Positions 1 to 8,492 of a stretch of DNA of 64,000 nt are shown here, in pieces. The notes beneath the pieces were generated by a model. The model did not search any database and was not told where the DNA came from. It worked only from the letters and a program-made list of their open reading frames with translations. Each line of letters starts with the position of its first letter. Positions within the stretch are counted from its first letter, which is position 1. The translations under genes were made by a program, and so were the position numbers. Origin of the DNA: Pseudarthrobacter siccitolerans (GTDB taxonomy: Bacteria; Actinomycetota; Actinomycetes; Actinomycetales; Micrococcaceae); contig NZ_CAQI01000032.1 in assembly GCF_001046895.1 (NCBI RefSeq), forward strand, positions 62,001-126,000, written 5' to 3'.

Positions 1-391
1 AGAACTCCTGGTACTGGTCAGTGGACAACTGACTCTCCGCGTTGTTGGCCGTCCAGGTTACGGAGAGCGGGGCTTCGGTGATGGTGGCGCCGTCAATCGT
101 CACCGGTTGGGGCAGCGCTCCTCTGACGATTTCAGCATTCCATCCCGGGACGGGCTTCACACGCACCGAGGTGAACGGGCTAGCGGCAGGCAGGTCTACT
201 GTGATTTTGCTGGTTGTGGCGGTCTTGGATTCGCTGGGAACCTTGAATGTCAGCTGCGAGTAACCGCCTTCGCTGGTGCTGTCCGGAGCCACCGAGACGT
301 GGGCGGCGGCAGATCCCAGCCCTAAGGCCATAAGGGCTGCAGTGGCTGCCCCGACGGCAGCGACTTTGATGGAACGGGTTGTTGAATTCAT
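1..391 (-). CDS. YcnI-like copper-associated exported protein (partial, 3' end outside window)
   Basis: Reading leftward from ATG 391 the first 130 residues are visible and the frame runs off the window edge. A signal peptide (MNSTTRSIKVAA..., hydrophobic core, cleavage after SAAA) leaves a mature N-terminus beginning AHVSV. This histidine-first start followed by an immunoglobulin-like beta domain (GGYSQLTFKVP, SKITVDLP, VKPVPGWN) is typical of the YcnI/DUF1775 family, where the N-terminal His binds copper outside the membrane; a C-terminal membrane anchor would be expected beyond the edge. It lies 82 bp downstream of the CopD-CtaG gene on the same strand, so the two are probably co-transcribed for copper handling. 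Confidence 0.85.
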   Translation of the reverse strand, partial: MNSTTRSIKVAAVGAATAALMALGLGSAAAHVSVAPDSTSEGGYSQLTFKVPSESKTATTSKITVDLPAASPFTSVRVKPVPGWNAEIVRGALPQPVTIDGATITEAPLSVTWTANNAESQLSTDQYQEF

Positions 392-473
392 GGGGATTTC
401 CTCTGCTGATGCTGCCCGGAAGACGCGGGACCGGAGGCGGTGGGATTGGGAAGGGGCAAGCTTTGGGAGTGGC

Positions 474-2390
474 TCAGTTCGCCACATCCAGCTGCAGGTC
501 TTGGGCGGTTTTTGGGCGTTCTCGATCGAGAGGCCCGGGATTTCCGTTACGCCGGGTGCTGATGATGATCGCGGCGGTAATGGCCAGCGACGCTGCCGCG
601 ACGGACCACATAATGCTGCCGCCCATTTCCGCGGCTGCAGCGGGTGAAAGCCCCCAGGGTTTGCCCACGGCGGTAAACCAGGGCACTTCCATGGACGGTG
701 CCTGCTCGGTGAGCTTCCATCCGCCGAAGGCGTAGAGTGCGGCTGTTCCAGCCAGGGCAAGCAGCCGCCCGTATGTTGTGCTGGTGCCGGAGTCCCGTAT
801 CCCGGTGAGTGCGGCGGTGGTGAGGCAGCCGCTCAAAAGGGCGAGCAGGGTCATGGCGCTGTAGCCGACTTGTCCCACGGCTGCCCATTCCAGGAGCGGG
901 GAGTAGTAGATGGCGAAGAGGGACGCAGCAAGAATGAAGATGGTCAGGACCGGATCTTTGCGCAGCATTGCCAGCGCCGGTTGCGCATACCGGTCCACGA
1001 ACTCTTTGATCCCTGTGCTGCCGTCTGTCCTGGCCCTGGCTGCGAGTTGGGCCAGGGTCAGCGGGGCCGCCGGAACCAGTAACAGCGGGACGACGGCGGT
1101 GAGCATCATCTGGGTCAAAACGTGGGCGTTGAACAGGTAACCCTGGTAGAGGTGCACGCCGCCGTTCGTAACCATCAACAGGACGGCCACCCCCGCCAGC
1201 CACAGCACGGTCCGGTACAGCGGCCAGCTCCTGCCGGTTACGTGCAGCCGCCGTACTCCGGCCAGATAGGCAAAGACCGCGAAACCGCAGGCCAGGCTCC
1301 ACAACGGATCAGGCGCCCACGCGGTGGTGAATTCCCACAGGCCGGGCTCCGGCAGCTCGGAAACAAATTCCTGTGCGCCCACTTTCCGGACAGCCCCGGC
1401 ACCTGTGCCGGCCGGCGTCTCCGTTCGCGCAAGGGCCGCGGCCATTCCGGAAGCGGCACCCATAACTGCCAGCTCGGCCACGGCGAGAGCGCCGAACTGC
1501 CTGCCGCCGCGGCCGGGGATCTTTTCCATGCGGTTGATCGACCAACGCCGGTGCAGGGCGCCGAACACGCCGAGAATGACGAATACTCCGGCCTTGGCCA
1601 GGACGATGATGCCGTAGGGGCTGAGCAGTGCTTCAACAGTACTGACTCTCACCAGGGCGCCCAGGACTCCGGTGACCGCAAGGGAGATGAAGCAGATCAA
1701 CGCGAGCGTCGAGTACCGCCTTACCGTCACCACCAACTGGTCATGAGGCAGCACGCGCCGCAGCACCAGCAGCACCAGCAGGCCACCCACCCAGACCGCG
1801 GCGGCAGCCGCGTGCACGAAGATTGCGGTGGTGCTGTCCGCGTGATCGGTGCCTCCGGCCGCATGGGATTTCATAACAAGCGGCAGCAGGCCAACGAAAG
1901 CGGCAACGGCTGTGCCGGCCAACAAGCGGGGGCTGCGCAACCGGAAACAGGAGGCTGCCACCGCTCCGGCAATCAGAGTGGTCAAAGCGCCGGCGCGGCC
2001 GGCGTCGATCCTGGTGACATACGTCAGGAATGCCTCACCGAGACCCGCAGAAGGTGCAGTGTTGGCAATGAATAAGAAGTTCGCGTAGGTGTGCAGCGCG
2101 GCGCTGCCGGCCCAGACAACTGCTGACCAACCGGCAAACCGAAGTGCCGTTGCGTAAGCAGCCCCGCCGCGGGGGAGTGCGAAAACCGCCAGTGTGAGAG
2201 CCCCGATGGTCCCGGCGCTGGCAACGTTGAACACCAGCTTCGCAGCCGGCAGGCCCCACGTGACCACCGGGCCTGCTCTGTCCAACAGGCCCGGAACCGA
2301 ACCGCCGCCATAGCTGTAGGCCCAGGCGAGTGCCAGCACCCCGGCCCCCAGGAAGGCCATCCATGCCCGCATCTGTACTCTCGGCGACAT
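474..2390 (-). CDS. CopD-type copper import / CtaG-type cytochrome oxidase assembly fusion membrane protein
   Basis: A 638-residue polytopic membrane protein. An N-terminal set of helices leads into a CopD-like region (about 210-330, RRYSTLALICFISLAVTG), followed by a caa3-type CtaG region (about 390-600, with GGVHLYQGYLFNAHVLTQMM and YYSPLLEWA). CopD proteins move copper across the membrane and CtaG proteins help insert copper into cytochrome oxidase, so the fusion probably supplies copper to extracytoplasmic cuproenzymes. I place the start at ATG 2390 because GGGAGGGG lies just upstream; the frame stays open to 2492 but those residues look non-native. YcnI follows on the same strand and a multicopper oxidase diverges upstream. 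Confidence 0.88.
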   Translation of the reverse strand: MSPRVQMRAWMAFLGAGVLALAWAYSYGGGSVPGLLDRAGPVVTWGLPAAKLVFNVASAGTIGALTLAVFALPRGGAAYATALRFAGWSAVVWAGSAALHTYANFLFIANTAPSAGLGEAFLTYVTRIDAGRAGALTTLIAGAVAASCFRLRSPRLLAGTAVAAFVGLLPLVMKSHAAGGTDHADSTTAIFVHAAAAAVWVGGLLVLLVLRRVLPHDQLVVTVRRYSTLALICFISLAVTGVLGALVRVSTVEALLSPYGIIVLAKAGVFVILGVFGALHRRWSINRMEKIPGRGGRQFGALAVAELAVMGAASGMAAALARTETPAGTGAGAVRKVGAQEFVSELPEPGLWEFTTAWAPDPLWSLACGFAVFAYLAGVRRLHVTGRSWPLYRTVLWLAGVAVLLMVTNGGVHLYQGYLFNAHVLTQMMLTAVVPLLLVPAAPLTLAQLAARARTDGSTGIKEFVDRYAQPALAMLRKDPVLTIFILAASLFAIYYSPLLEWAAVGQVGYSAMTLLALLSGCLTTAALTGIRDSGTSTTYGRLLALAGTAALYAFGGWKLTEQAPSMEVPWFTAVGKPWGLSPAAAAEMGGSIMWSVAAASLAITAAIIISTRRNGNPGPLDRERPKTAQDLQLDVAN

Positions 2391-2596
2391 CGTGCCCCTC
2401 CCGCTTCCTGCCAGGCCTTGATTTCGTTGCGCACAACGTTGCCCCTGACTGCCTGCAAGCCTTGCGTGCGCCACTTGGGAAATCCTTGGCATGGCTTCGG
2501 AACCACCGGGCAGGGCTCCCTAGGTTTTCCGCAAGCCCTCGGTGTGAAGGTGTGTTTATCCGGAATCGGCGTCAGCCCCCAGCCCCCGTTCCGGCC

Positions 2597-2646
2597 GTAG
2601 CCGGCCCTGGTATCGCACCCCAGAATGCGATACCAGGGCCGGCTAC
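2597..2646. repeat. Perfect 21-bp-arm palindrome in the divergent CopD/oxidase intergenic region
   Basis: The arms at 2597-2617 and 2626-2646 are perfectly complementary (outermost bases GTAGCCGGCC / GGCCGGCTAC) with an 8-nt loop CCCCAGAA, followed on the + strand by TTATTT. It sits between two divergent genes, so it is not a normal 3' terminator for either; it could be an attenuator, a REP-like element or a transcription barrier. The rest of the 338-bp gap (2391-2728) holds CCTAGG-type motif copies (2475-2489 and near 2518) and no further gene. Confidence 0.8.
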
Positions 2647-2728
2647 TTATTTGTCCAGTCCCGATGGCGGTGACGCAGTCCCAGATTTCCCCAACGTTTT
2701 CGCACCGTGGTTGCCCCACTGTTGGTTC

Positions 2729-4756
2729 ATGACCATTACACGCCGCCAGGCAATGCAAATAGGTGGGATCGGAATCATCGGCGCCTTTGGGCTTGCGGTG
2801 CCGTTACGGTCCGTGGATGCCAAGTCCGCCAGCCAGCTCGCTACCCGCAACATGCCCAAGCCCTACCAGGGGATCTTGACGGTCCCCCAGGTGCTCCCGT
2901 ACTCGAAGACCACCATGGACGCCGACGGCCACGTCCGGCGCCATTACCGACTTCAGCAGAAACTCGCCTCGGCCAACATTGTGCCCGGGCTGAGCACGCC
3001 CATCCTTGGCTACAACGGGACGTTCCCTGGCCCCACCATCAAGGTGAACCAGGGCGAACGCATCACCTTGATGATGGACAACGTGCTGCCGCTGCTCCAC
3101 CCGCAGTGGGGGTACCGGCTTGATACGTCCACGCACCTGCACGGTTCGGCATCGCTTCCGCAGTTCGACGGGTACGCAAACGATGTGACCGGGCTGGGTT
3201 ACTGCAAAGACTACGAGTACCCCAACTTCCAGCCGGCGAGGACGCTCTGGTACCACGACCACGCCGTCCACAACACAGCCCAGAGTGTCTATTCGGGATT
3301 GGCCGGCCAGTACCACCTGCATGACGACGTCGAACGGAACCTCCTGCCCCAAGGCCAGTTCGATGTGCCGCTCACCGTCTCCGACGCCATGTTCGCCGCC
3401 AACGGCTCCCTGGCTTATGACGACAACACCCACTCCGGACTCTGGGGAGACATCATCCTGGTCAACGGGACCCCATGGCCGGTGATGAAGGTCCAGCGCA
3501 GGATCTACCGCTTCCGGATCCTCAATGCGTCCATCGCACGCTCCTACCGTTTCTCGCTCAGCACAGGGGACCCCGTCACCATGGTGGCCACGGACGGCGG
3601 CCTGATGCCCACGGCCCAACAGGTCTCCTCCTGGCGGCACAGCGGCGGGGAACGCTACGAGGTCCTCATCGACTTCTCCAAGTACCCGGCGGGAAAGCGG
3701 GTGGAGCTGCGCAACCTGTCCAATGACAACAACGTGGACTACGACTACACCGGCAAGGTCATGGCTTTTGATGTGACGGGTGACCCGGTGGATACATCCG
3801 GGCCGGCAGCAAAAGTCATGCCCACACTGCTCGCCTCGAGCACCACCATGAGCCTGAAAACATCCCAGTCGGTGAAGACACGGCACATGCGGGTGAAGCG
3901 GGACAACGACATCTGGACCATCGGCGGCATGACGTGGGACGAGGTGGTCGAAAGCGGCTACAAGAAAGTGTTAGCCGATCCGGACCTGGATGATGTGGAA
4001 ATCTGGGAAATCGAAAACAGTTCGGGCGGGTGGTTCCATCCGGTCCACATCCACCTGGTGGACTTCCAGATCCTGAGCCGCAACGGCAGGGCACCCTTCA
4101 GCTACGAACGCGGACCTAAGGACGTCGTTTACGTCGGCGAAGGCGAAACGGTCCGGCTGCTGATGAAGTTCGAGCACCACCGCGGCAGGTACATGATCCA
4201 CTGCCACAACCTCCCGCACGAGGACCACGACATGATGGCCCAGTTCAGCGTGGGCATCGACACCAACGATCCGGACCCCAACCATCCCATCGACGCCTCG
4301 CGCCCGCACCCGATCACTCCGGAGACGCCGGTTGAGGAACCGACCGGTGATCCGACGCCGGATACGGCTGAACCGACCGCCGGCGCAACCGCGACTGCCG
4401 AGCCAACGGAGCCGGCCGCTCCGGCCACCACTGCTCCGGCAGAGCCGACGGCGACAGCAACGCCGACGTCACAAACCGAGGTCCTCTCCATCACCACCGC
4501 CCGGCACCGCCTCAACAAGGACATGGACTTCGCGGGAACCTCCAGGATCGACGGGTCCGTCCCCGCCGGTTCAGCCTCGGTCACGCTCTACGACGTTACG
4601 CCCGGACGTGCCATCACCAAGCTGGGAACCGTCCCCATCAATTCGCTGGGGAGCTGGTCCCTCTCAGCCAAGCCTGGACCGGCCCAGCAGGTCACCTCCG
4701 TGAAGGCCGAATCCACTCGCGGCGGAAGTGCCACCCGCAGGGTGGACACGCGCTGA
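2729..4756 (+). CDS. Tat-exported multicopper oxidase (CotA/bilirubin-oxidase-like) with C-terminal linker and beta domain
   Basis: A 675-residue protein with a twin-arginine signal (MTITRRQAMQIGGIGIIGAF). All copper-ligand motifs are visible: HLHG (136-139), WYHDH (174-178), HPVHIH (from 437) and HCHNLPHEDHDMM (from 491), the last giving Cys492, His497 and Met502 for the type 1 copper. After about residue 520 comes a Pro/Thr/Glu-rich linker and then a small beta domain (about 580-670) not needed for oxidase activity, possibly for cell-wall attachment or substrate binding. ATG 2729 is chosen because it places RR at the N-terminus; no clear ribosome site precedes it. Divergent to the CopD-CtaG gene. 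Substrate (cuprous ion, metal or phenolic) cannot be told from sequence. Confidence 0.9.
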   Translation: MTITRRQAMQIGGIGIIGAFGLAVPLRSVDAKSASQLATRNMPKPYQGILTVPQVLPYSKTTMDADGHVRRHYRLQQKLASANIVPGLSTPILGYNGTFPGPTIKVNQGERITLMMDNVLPLLHPQWGYRLDTSTHLHGSASLPQFDGYANDVTGLGYCKDYEYPNFQPARTLWYHDHAVHNTAQSVYSGLAGQYHLHDDVERNLLPQGQFDVPLTVSDAMFAANGSLAYDDNTHSGLWGDIILVNGTPWPVMKVQRRIYRFRILNASIARSYRFSLSTGDPVTMVATDGGLMPTAQQVSSWRHSGGERYEVLIDFSKYPAGKRVELRNLSNDNNVDYDYTGKVMAFDVTGDPVDTSGPAAKVMPTLLASSTTMSLKTSQSVKTRHMRVKRDNDIWTIGGMTWDEVVESGYKKVLADPDLDDVEIWEIENSSGGWFHPVHIHLVDFQILSRNGRAPFSYERGPKDVVYVGEGETVRLLMKFEHHRGRYMIHCHNLPHEDHDMMAQFSVGIDTNDPDPNHPIDASRPHPITPETPVEEPTGDPTPDTAEPTAGATATAEPTEPAAPATTAPAEPTATATPTSQTEVLSITTARHRLNKDMDFAGTSRIDGSVPAGSASVTLYDVTPGRAITKLGTVPINSLGSWSLSAKPGPAQQVTSVKAESTRGGSATRRVDTR

Positions 4757-4803
4757 CAAACCGGCTCACCCGCCTGGGCAGCCACGAGCGTTGACCTTCC
4801 CGA

Positions 4804-4817
4804 GGCAACTTTGCCTG
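4804..4817. promoter_or_regulatory. Palindromic operator candidate upstream of the CDF-like gene
   Basis: AGGCAA-CT-TTGCCT is a perfect dyad just downstream of a TTGACC -35-like hexamer (4791-4796) and 22 bp before the transporter start. Its position inside a promoter spacer fits a MerR- or ArsR-type metal sensor, but no such regulator is encoded nearby. Confidence 0.45.
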
Positions 4818-4839
4818 ACGACATCACCGAAGGTAACTT

Positions 4840-5676
4840 GTGGGCATGGAAACGCTCATGGCCGTTCCGGGCGGGCGCCGGGCTGTGCTGTCCCGGAGGA
4901 TCCGGCTGTTCGCGGCCGGGACCATCACGTACAACGTCATGGAGGCAGTTGCAGCGCTGTGGGCGGGCGGTGTGGCTGATTCTTCGGCACTGATCGGATT
5001 CGGCCTGGACTCTGTTGTCGAGGTGGCGTCGGCTGTGGCACTGTCATGGCAGTTCTCGGCCAAGGACCCGGAACATCGGGAGCACCTGACCTTGCGGATC
5101 ATCGCGGTTTCCTTCTTTGCATTGGCTGCATTCGTAACAGTGGATGCCGTCCGGTCGCTGACCGGCGGAGGCCAAGCCCAGCATTCCACTCCCGGAATCA
5201 TCATCGCCGCCCTGAGCCTGGCAGTCATGCCGGTCCTGTCGTGGGCGCAGCGCCGAGCCGGACGGGAGCTTGGCTCCAGGACGGCCGTAGCGGACTCCAA
5301 GCAGACACTGCTCTGCACGTATCTCTCGGCAGTCCTGTTGATCGGTCTGGTCCTTAACAGCACGCTGGGGTGGTGGTGGGCCGACGCCGGCGCGGCACTG
5401 GTGATCGCAGGCATTGCCGTCCGGGAAGGCATCGAAGCCTGGAAGGGTGAATCATGCTGCGCCATCCCGCACGCCACAAAGGGCGATACGGAAGAGGATG
5501 CCTGCTGCTCGCCCGTTAAGACGACGCCATCCGCGTCCGCCCTTGCAGTAACCGTCGGTGCCACGAAGGCGGCGGATTCCTGCTGCGCGGGGTGTGGATC
5601 AGATGCCACAGTGGAGTCAGATGCCACAGTGGAGCCTGTCAGCGTTGACCTTGGACCGAAGCCTGCCGATCGATGA
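4840..5676 (+). CDS. CDF-like cation transporter with Cys-rich C-terminal tail
   Basis: A 278-residue protein with about six membrane segments arranged as in cation diffusion facilitators. TM2 reads SALIGFGLDSVVEVASA and TM5 WWWADAGAALVIAG; the usual site-A histidine positions are not His, so metal specificity may differ from zinc CDFs. The soluble tail carries CC pairs (ESCCAIPHA, DACCSPVK, DSCCAGCG), suggesting metal binding, and contains a tandem 18-bp duplication near 5605-5640 (SDATVE twice). GTG 4840 has GAAGG at good spacing; ATG 4846 is the alternative. It follows the multicopper oxidase by 83 bp but has its own promoter-like dyad, so it probably belongs to the same metal-homeostasis block. 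Confidence 0.8.
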   Translation: MGMETLMAVPGGRRAVLSRRIRLFAAGTITYNVMEAVAALWAGGVADSSALIGFGLDSVVEVASAVALSWQFSAKDPEHREHLTLRIIAVSFFALAAFVTVDAVRSLTGGGQAQHSTPGIIIAALSLAVMPVLSWAQRRAGRELGSRTAVADSKQTLLCTYLSAVLLIGLVLNSTLGWWWADAGAALVIAGIAVREGIEAWKGESCCAIPHATKGDTEEDACCSPVKTTPSASALAVTVGATKAADSCCAGCGSDATVESDATVEPVSVDLGPKPADR

Positions 5677-5715
5677 GCGCAGCCAGGGCTGCTGCCGCAT
5701 AAGCTGCGGTTCGGG

Positions 5716-6186
5716 CTACGGCGTCTTCTTCAGGTGTGACTCGAGGATGTAGCAAGTCTGTCCGGCGCGCTGCAGGATCCGCGGCAGATGCTCCGCTGCC
5801 AGCCAGGGCAGGACTCCGGATGGATCACGGTCACGGGTGGCCTCGCGCACAGCCAGCTCAAGATCCCCGGCGAGGGCGGCGAGGCGTTCCGCGCCCACCT
5901 GCTGGCTGGCGGTCTTGATACTGAGGAGCGCGTCGATGGCGCCGGTGAGATCCCCGGTGGTCATGGCCAGGCGCAGCCTGTCCGTCTTCAGGGGGAGGGC
6001 GGCAATGAAGTTCCTGACGAACACCCGCCAGACTTCCTCATAGTCGTCGAGGTCTGCCCGCAACTTGTCCAGCACCGCAGGGTCCAGGAGGGGACGGCTG
6101 GAGGAACCATGGGCGCCCGTCGACGGCGAATTGCCGCCCGGACAGGTGCTGACCAGGGTGTGCAGCGGTGCAGTGGTTGCTCTCAT
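5716..6186 (-). CDS. HPt-like domain protein lacking the phospho-accepting histidine (paralogue A)
   Basis: A 156-residue protein whose residues 33-125 match the histidine phosphotransfer fold (LLDPAVLDKLRADLDD... helix, then LLSIKTASQQVGAERLA). In true HPt domains this segment reads HxLKG...GA; here the histidine position is Leu88 and the glycine after Lys91 is Thr. It therefore probably cannot carry a phosphoryl group and may instead bind receivers or kinases as a decoy. Two paralogues lie at 13290 and 37862 with the same defect. ATG 6186 is preferred over the open extension to 6279. Unlike its paralogues, no CGAGTA-type palindrome is seen upstream. Confidence 0.72.
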   Translation of the reverse strand: MRATTAPLHTLVSTCPGGNSPSTGAHGSSSRPLLDPAVLDKLRADLDDYEEVWRVFVRNFIAALPLKTDRLRLAMTTGDLTGAIDALLSIKTASQQVGAERLAALAGDLELAVREATRDRDPSGVLPWLAAEHLPRILQRAGQTCYILESHLKKTP

Positions 6187-6240
6187 GCTGGAACGGTACG
6201 AGGTGGACGTTGGGGGAAACCTGCAGCCTCGCGCCGACGG

Positions 6241-6256
6241 TCCTAGCCTTTCCCAA
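6241..6256. promoter_or_regulatory. CCTAGG-type motif upstream of acyltransferase
   Basis: TCCTAGCCTTTCCCAA, one of a set of similar intergenic motifs in this window (consensus near TCCTAGGGAwnCCCAA), 71 bp before the acyltransferase start and upstream of the divergent HPt-like gene. Confidence 0.35.
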
Positions 6257-6327
6257 GGTGCCGCTTTCGGAGCATTCACCCAGCCTTTGCCCAGCGCAGT
6301 TATGGAAACGTTATATATGCTTGCTTA

Positions 6328-7548
6328 GTGGTTTTTAGGTCAAGCAGTGGAAATGTGTCAGCTTTGGAACGCGCGGAAGTGCCCCCGTCCGGGCTCATTT
6401 CAGGGCGCAAGCATGCCCTGGACGGGCTCCGGACGGTTGCCGTGGTGTTCGTCTTTCTCTTTCATGCCGCCACCGGGCTTGTCCCCGGCGGATCGATCGG
6501 CGTGGACGTCTTCTTCACCCTCAGCGGCTTTGTGATCACCCTCCTGATCATGAAGGAATACCTCGCAACCGGCGGGCTGCGCCTGGGTATCTTCTACGCC
6601 AAACGGCTCGCGAGGCTGTGGCCCGCGCTCCTCGCACTGTGCGCAGTGATCGTCGCGGTGGGCCTGGTGTTTCCCGCGTCGAAGTGGGCAGGCCAGGAAG
6701 GCTTTGTCCTGCCCGCCGCCGGCTACGTGATGAACCTGGCGCACTTCGGCATGTTCGGCGGCTCGATTACCGGTGAGACCCTCGGCCCCACCTGGACACT
6801 GGCCGTCGAGGAACAGTTCTACCTGGTGTGGCCGCCGCTGCTCCTGGTCCTGCTGCGGTTTTGGAAGCTCCGGACGGTCGCCTGGATCACCGCCGGCCTG
6901 GCCGCGGCGTTCCTGCTGGAGCGGTTCGCCCTGGTCCTGGCCGGGGCGCCGCTGAACCGCCTCTACAACGGGCCTGACACGAGGGCCGATGAACTGCTGA
7001 TCGGCTGCACCCTGGCGCTTGTCTTCACGCTGGTCCGGCCAGGCTCCCGGTTCCACGCCTCCCTCCTGGGCACGGTCCGCTGGGCGGGACCGCCGGCAGG
7101 CCTCATCCTGCTGGCTGCCGTGTTCCTGCTGCAGGAGCCGAACACTCCAGGCCTGTGGTTCAGCACCTTCTGGACAGCCGGGCCCACCGTGCTGGCGCTG
7201 CTGGCGGCACTGGCCATCGGTTGGCTGGTCCTTCGCCCGGCCAACTTCACCGCACGGATCCTGAGCCACCCCTGGCTCGCCGGCCCCGGCCGCGACCTGT
7301 CCTACGCCATGTACCTCTGGCACCTGCCCGTCTACCTGCTGCTGATGCCGCTGGTTCCGTCGCTGTGGCTCCGCGTTCCGCTCGCGGCAGTACTGACAGT
7401 AGCGCTTGCCTACGTGTCCTTCCGGGTGGTGGAAAAGCCCCTCCGGCGCTGGGCGAACAAAAGGCTCGACGCCGCCGTCGTCCGTCCCTCTCCCGAAGCC
7501 ACGCTGGAACGGGAGCCGGAACTCGTTTCCGCGGGACGGGCTTCGTAA
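6328..7548 (+). CDS. Acyltransferase 3 family membrane protein (OafA/NodX-like)
   Basis: A 406-residue integral membrane acyltransferase with about ten helices. Hallmarks are LDGLRTVAVVFVFLFHA near residue 32 (the conserved H), GVDVFFTLSGFVITLLI, and the GPTWTLAVEEQFYLVWP motif. Such enzymes acetylate or succinylate surface polysaccharides, antibiotics or lipids from acyl donors on the cytoplasmic side. No SGNH domain is fused. The start is GTG 6328: no ribosome site precedes it, but TTATATA (6311-6317) about 11 nt upstream looks like a -10, so the mRNA is probably leaderless. Convergent with the hydrolase at 7597. Confidence 0.88.
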   Translation: MVFRSSSGNVSALERAEVPPSGLISGRKHALDGLRTVAVVFVFLFHAATGLVPGGSIGVDVFFTLSGFVITLLIMKEYLATGGLRLGIFYAKRLARLWPALLALCAVIVAVGLVFPASKWAGQEGFVLPAAGYVMNLAHFGMFGGSITGETLGPTWTLAVEEQFYLVWPPLLLVLLRFWKLRTVAWITAGLAAAFLLERFALVLAGAPLNRLYNGPDTRADELLIGCTLALVFTLVRPGSRFHASLLGTVRWAGPPAGLILLAAVFLLQEPNTPGLWFSTFWTAGPTVLALLAALAIGWLVLRPANFTARILSHPWLAGPGRDLSYAMYLWHLPVYLLLMPLVPSLWLRVPLAAVLTVALAYVSFRVVEKPLRRWANKRLDAAVVRPSPEATLEREPELVSAGRAS

Positions 7549-7596
7549 GATGCTTCTCGGGATAGCGGGTGCGCCCGTGTGTCCTCCTTCACGCGC

Positions 7597-8400
7597 CTAC
7601 CGCCCGCGGACCCGCTGGAGCCATTCGGCGATGTGGGCCTGGACGAGTTTGGGCTGCTCATGGAACAGGGCGTGGCCGGCGCGGTCCAGGACCGCCACGG
7701 TGGCGCGGCGATAGTGTTTCGCCAACTCCAGCTGGCCCGCATACCCTGCTGTGGCGTCCTGCCTGCCGGCAAGGATCAACACGGGGTGGGGATAAGTGTG
7801 CGCCGCCTCCGGCCGGTCCCGCAGCTCCCACCGTGCAAAGACCCGGGTCAGTGCCGCCTCGTCAACGAGTTTGGCTGAGGGCGCCACGCGGTCCTTGAAG
7901 CTGCGCAGGGTTTCGGGCGTCTGCACCACGAAGTAGTCGCGGTACGTTGCCTCAAGATCCGGGTCCAGCCCGCCGGGCAAGCCAGCCTGCGAAACCAGGA
8001 CCTCATGCGCAGGCACGTCCTGGGTATGCGCCCCGACCGGGCAGATCAGTGTCAGCCCCACTGCCTGATGGGGCCTCAATGCGGCCAGGGCCCGGGCCAG
8101 GTATCCGCCGTAGGAGTGGCCAAGGAGAAGGAACGGTTCATCCCCGATGACGTGGTCGATGAGGCCAAGCAGCAGGTCCAGGACGTCATCGTTGCTGGTG
8201 ATCGTTCCGGGCGCCGGCGTGAGGCCCATTCCCGGAAGATCCGGATACAGCCGCCGGTAGTTGGGGATTTCGCTGAATACCGGTTCGAGGGCGCCGGCCA
8301 CCTCGCGGTGGTCCACGCCGGCGCCATGCAGGGCGAGGACGGGCATGCCGGCGCCGTACTCCGCGCAGTGCACGGACACACCGCCGATCCTGACATCCAT
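7597..8400 (-). CDS. Alpha/beta-fold hydrolase
   Basis: A 267-residue single-domain alpha/beta hydrolase. The oxyanion region is LALHGAGVD, the nucleophile elbow GHSYGG gives Ser96, the acid is probably in LAGRQDATAGY, and the catalytic His is in RAGHALFHEQP. Substrate unknown. ATG 8400 gives the natural domain start; the frame is open to 8499 but those residues are non-homologous looking. Divergent from the endonuclease/phosphatase-fold gene at 8493. Confidence 0.85.
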   Translation of the reverse strand: MDVRIGGVSVHCAEYGAGMPVLALHGAGVDHREVAGALEPVFSEIPNYRRLYPDLPGMGLTPAPGTITSNDDVLDLLLGLIDHVIGDEPFLLLGHSYGGYLARALAALRPHQAVGLTLICPVGAHTQDVPAHEVLVSQAGLPGGLDPDLEATYRDYFVVQTPETLRSFKDRVAPSAKLVDEAALTRVFARWELRDRPEAAHTYPHPVLILAGRQDATAGYAGQLELAKHYRRATVAVLDRAGHALFHEQPKLVQAHIAEWLQRVRGR

Positions 8401-8492
8401 GCAGCAAGTGTAGGCAGCCGGCCGCAACCGGTGGCTGTGGGTGTGCAGTACTAGACTTCCCGGCATGGAAACGCTGATCCAGCGGAGGACGC

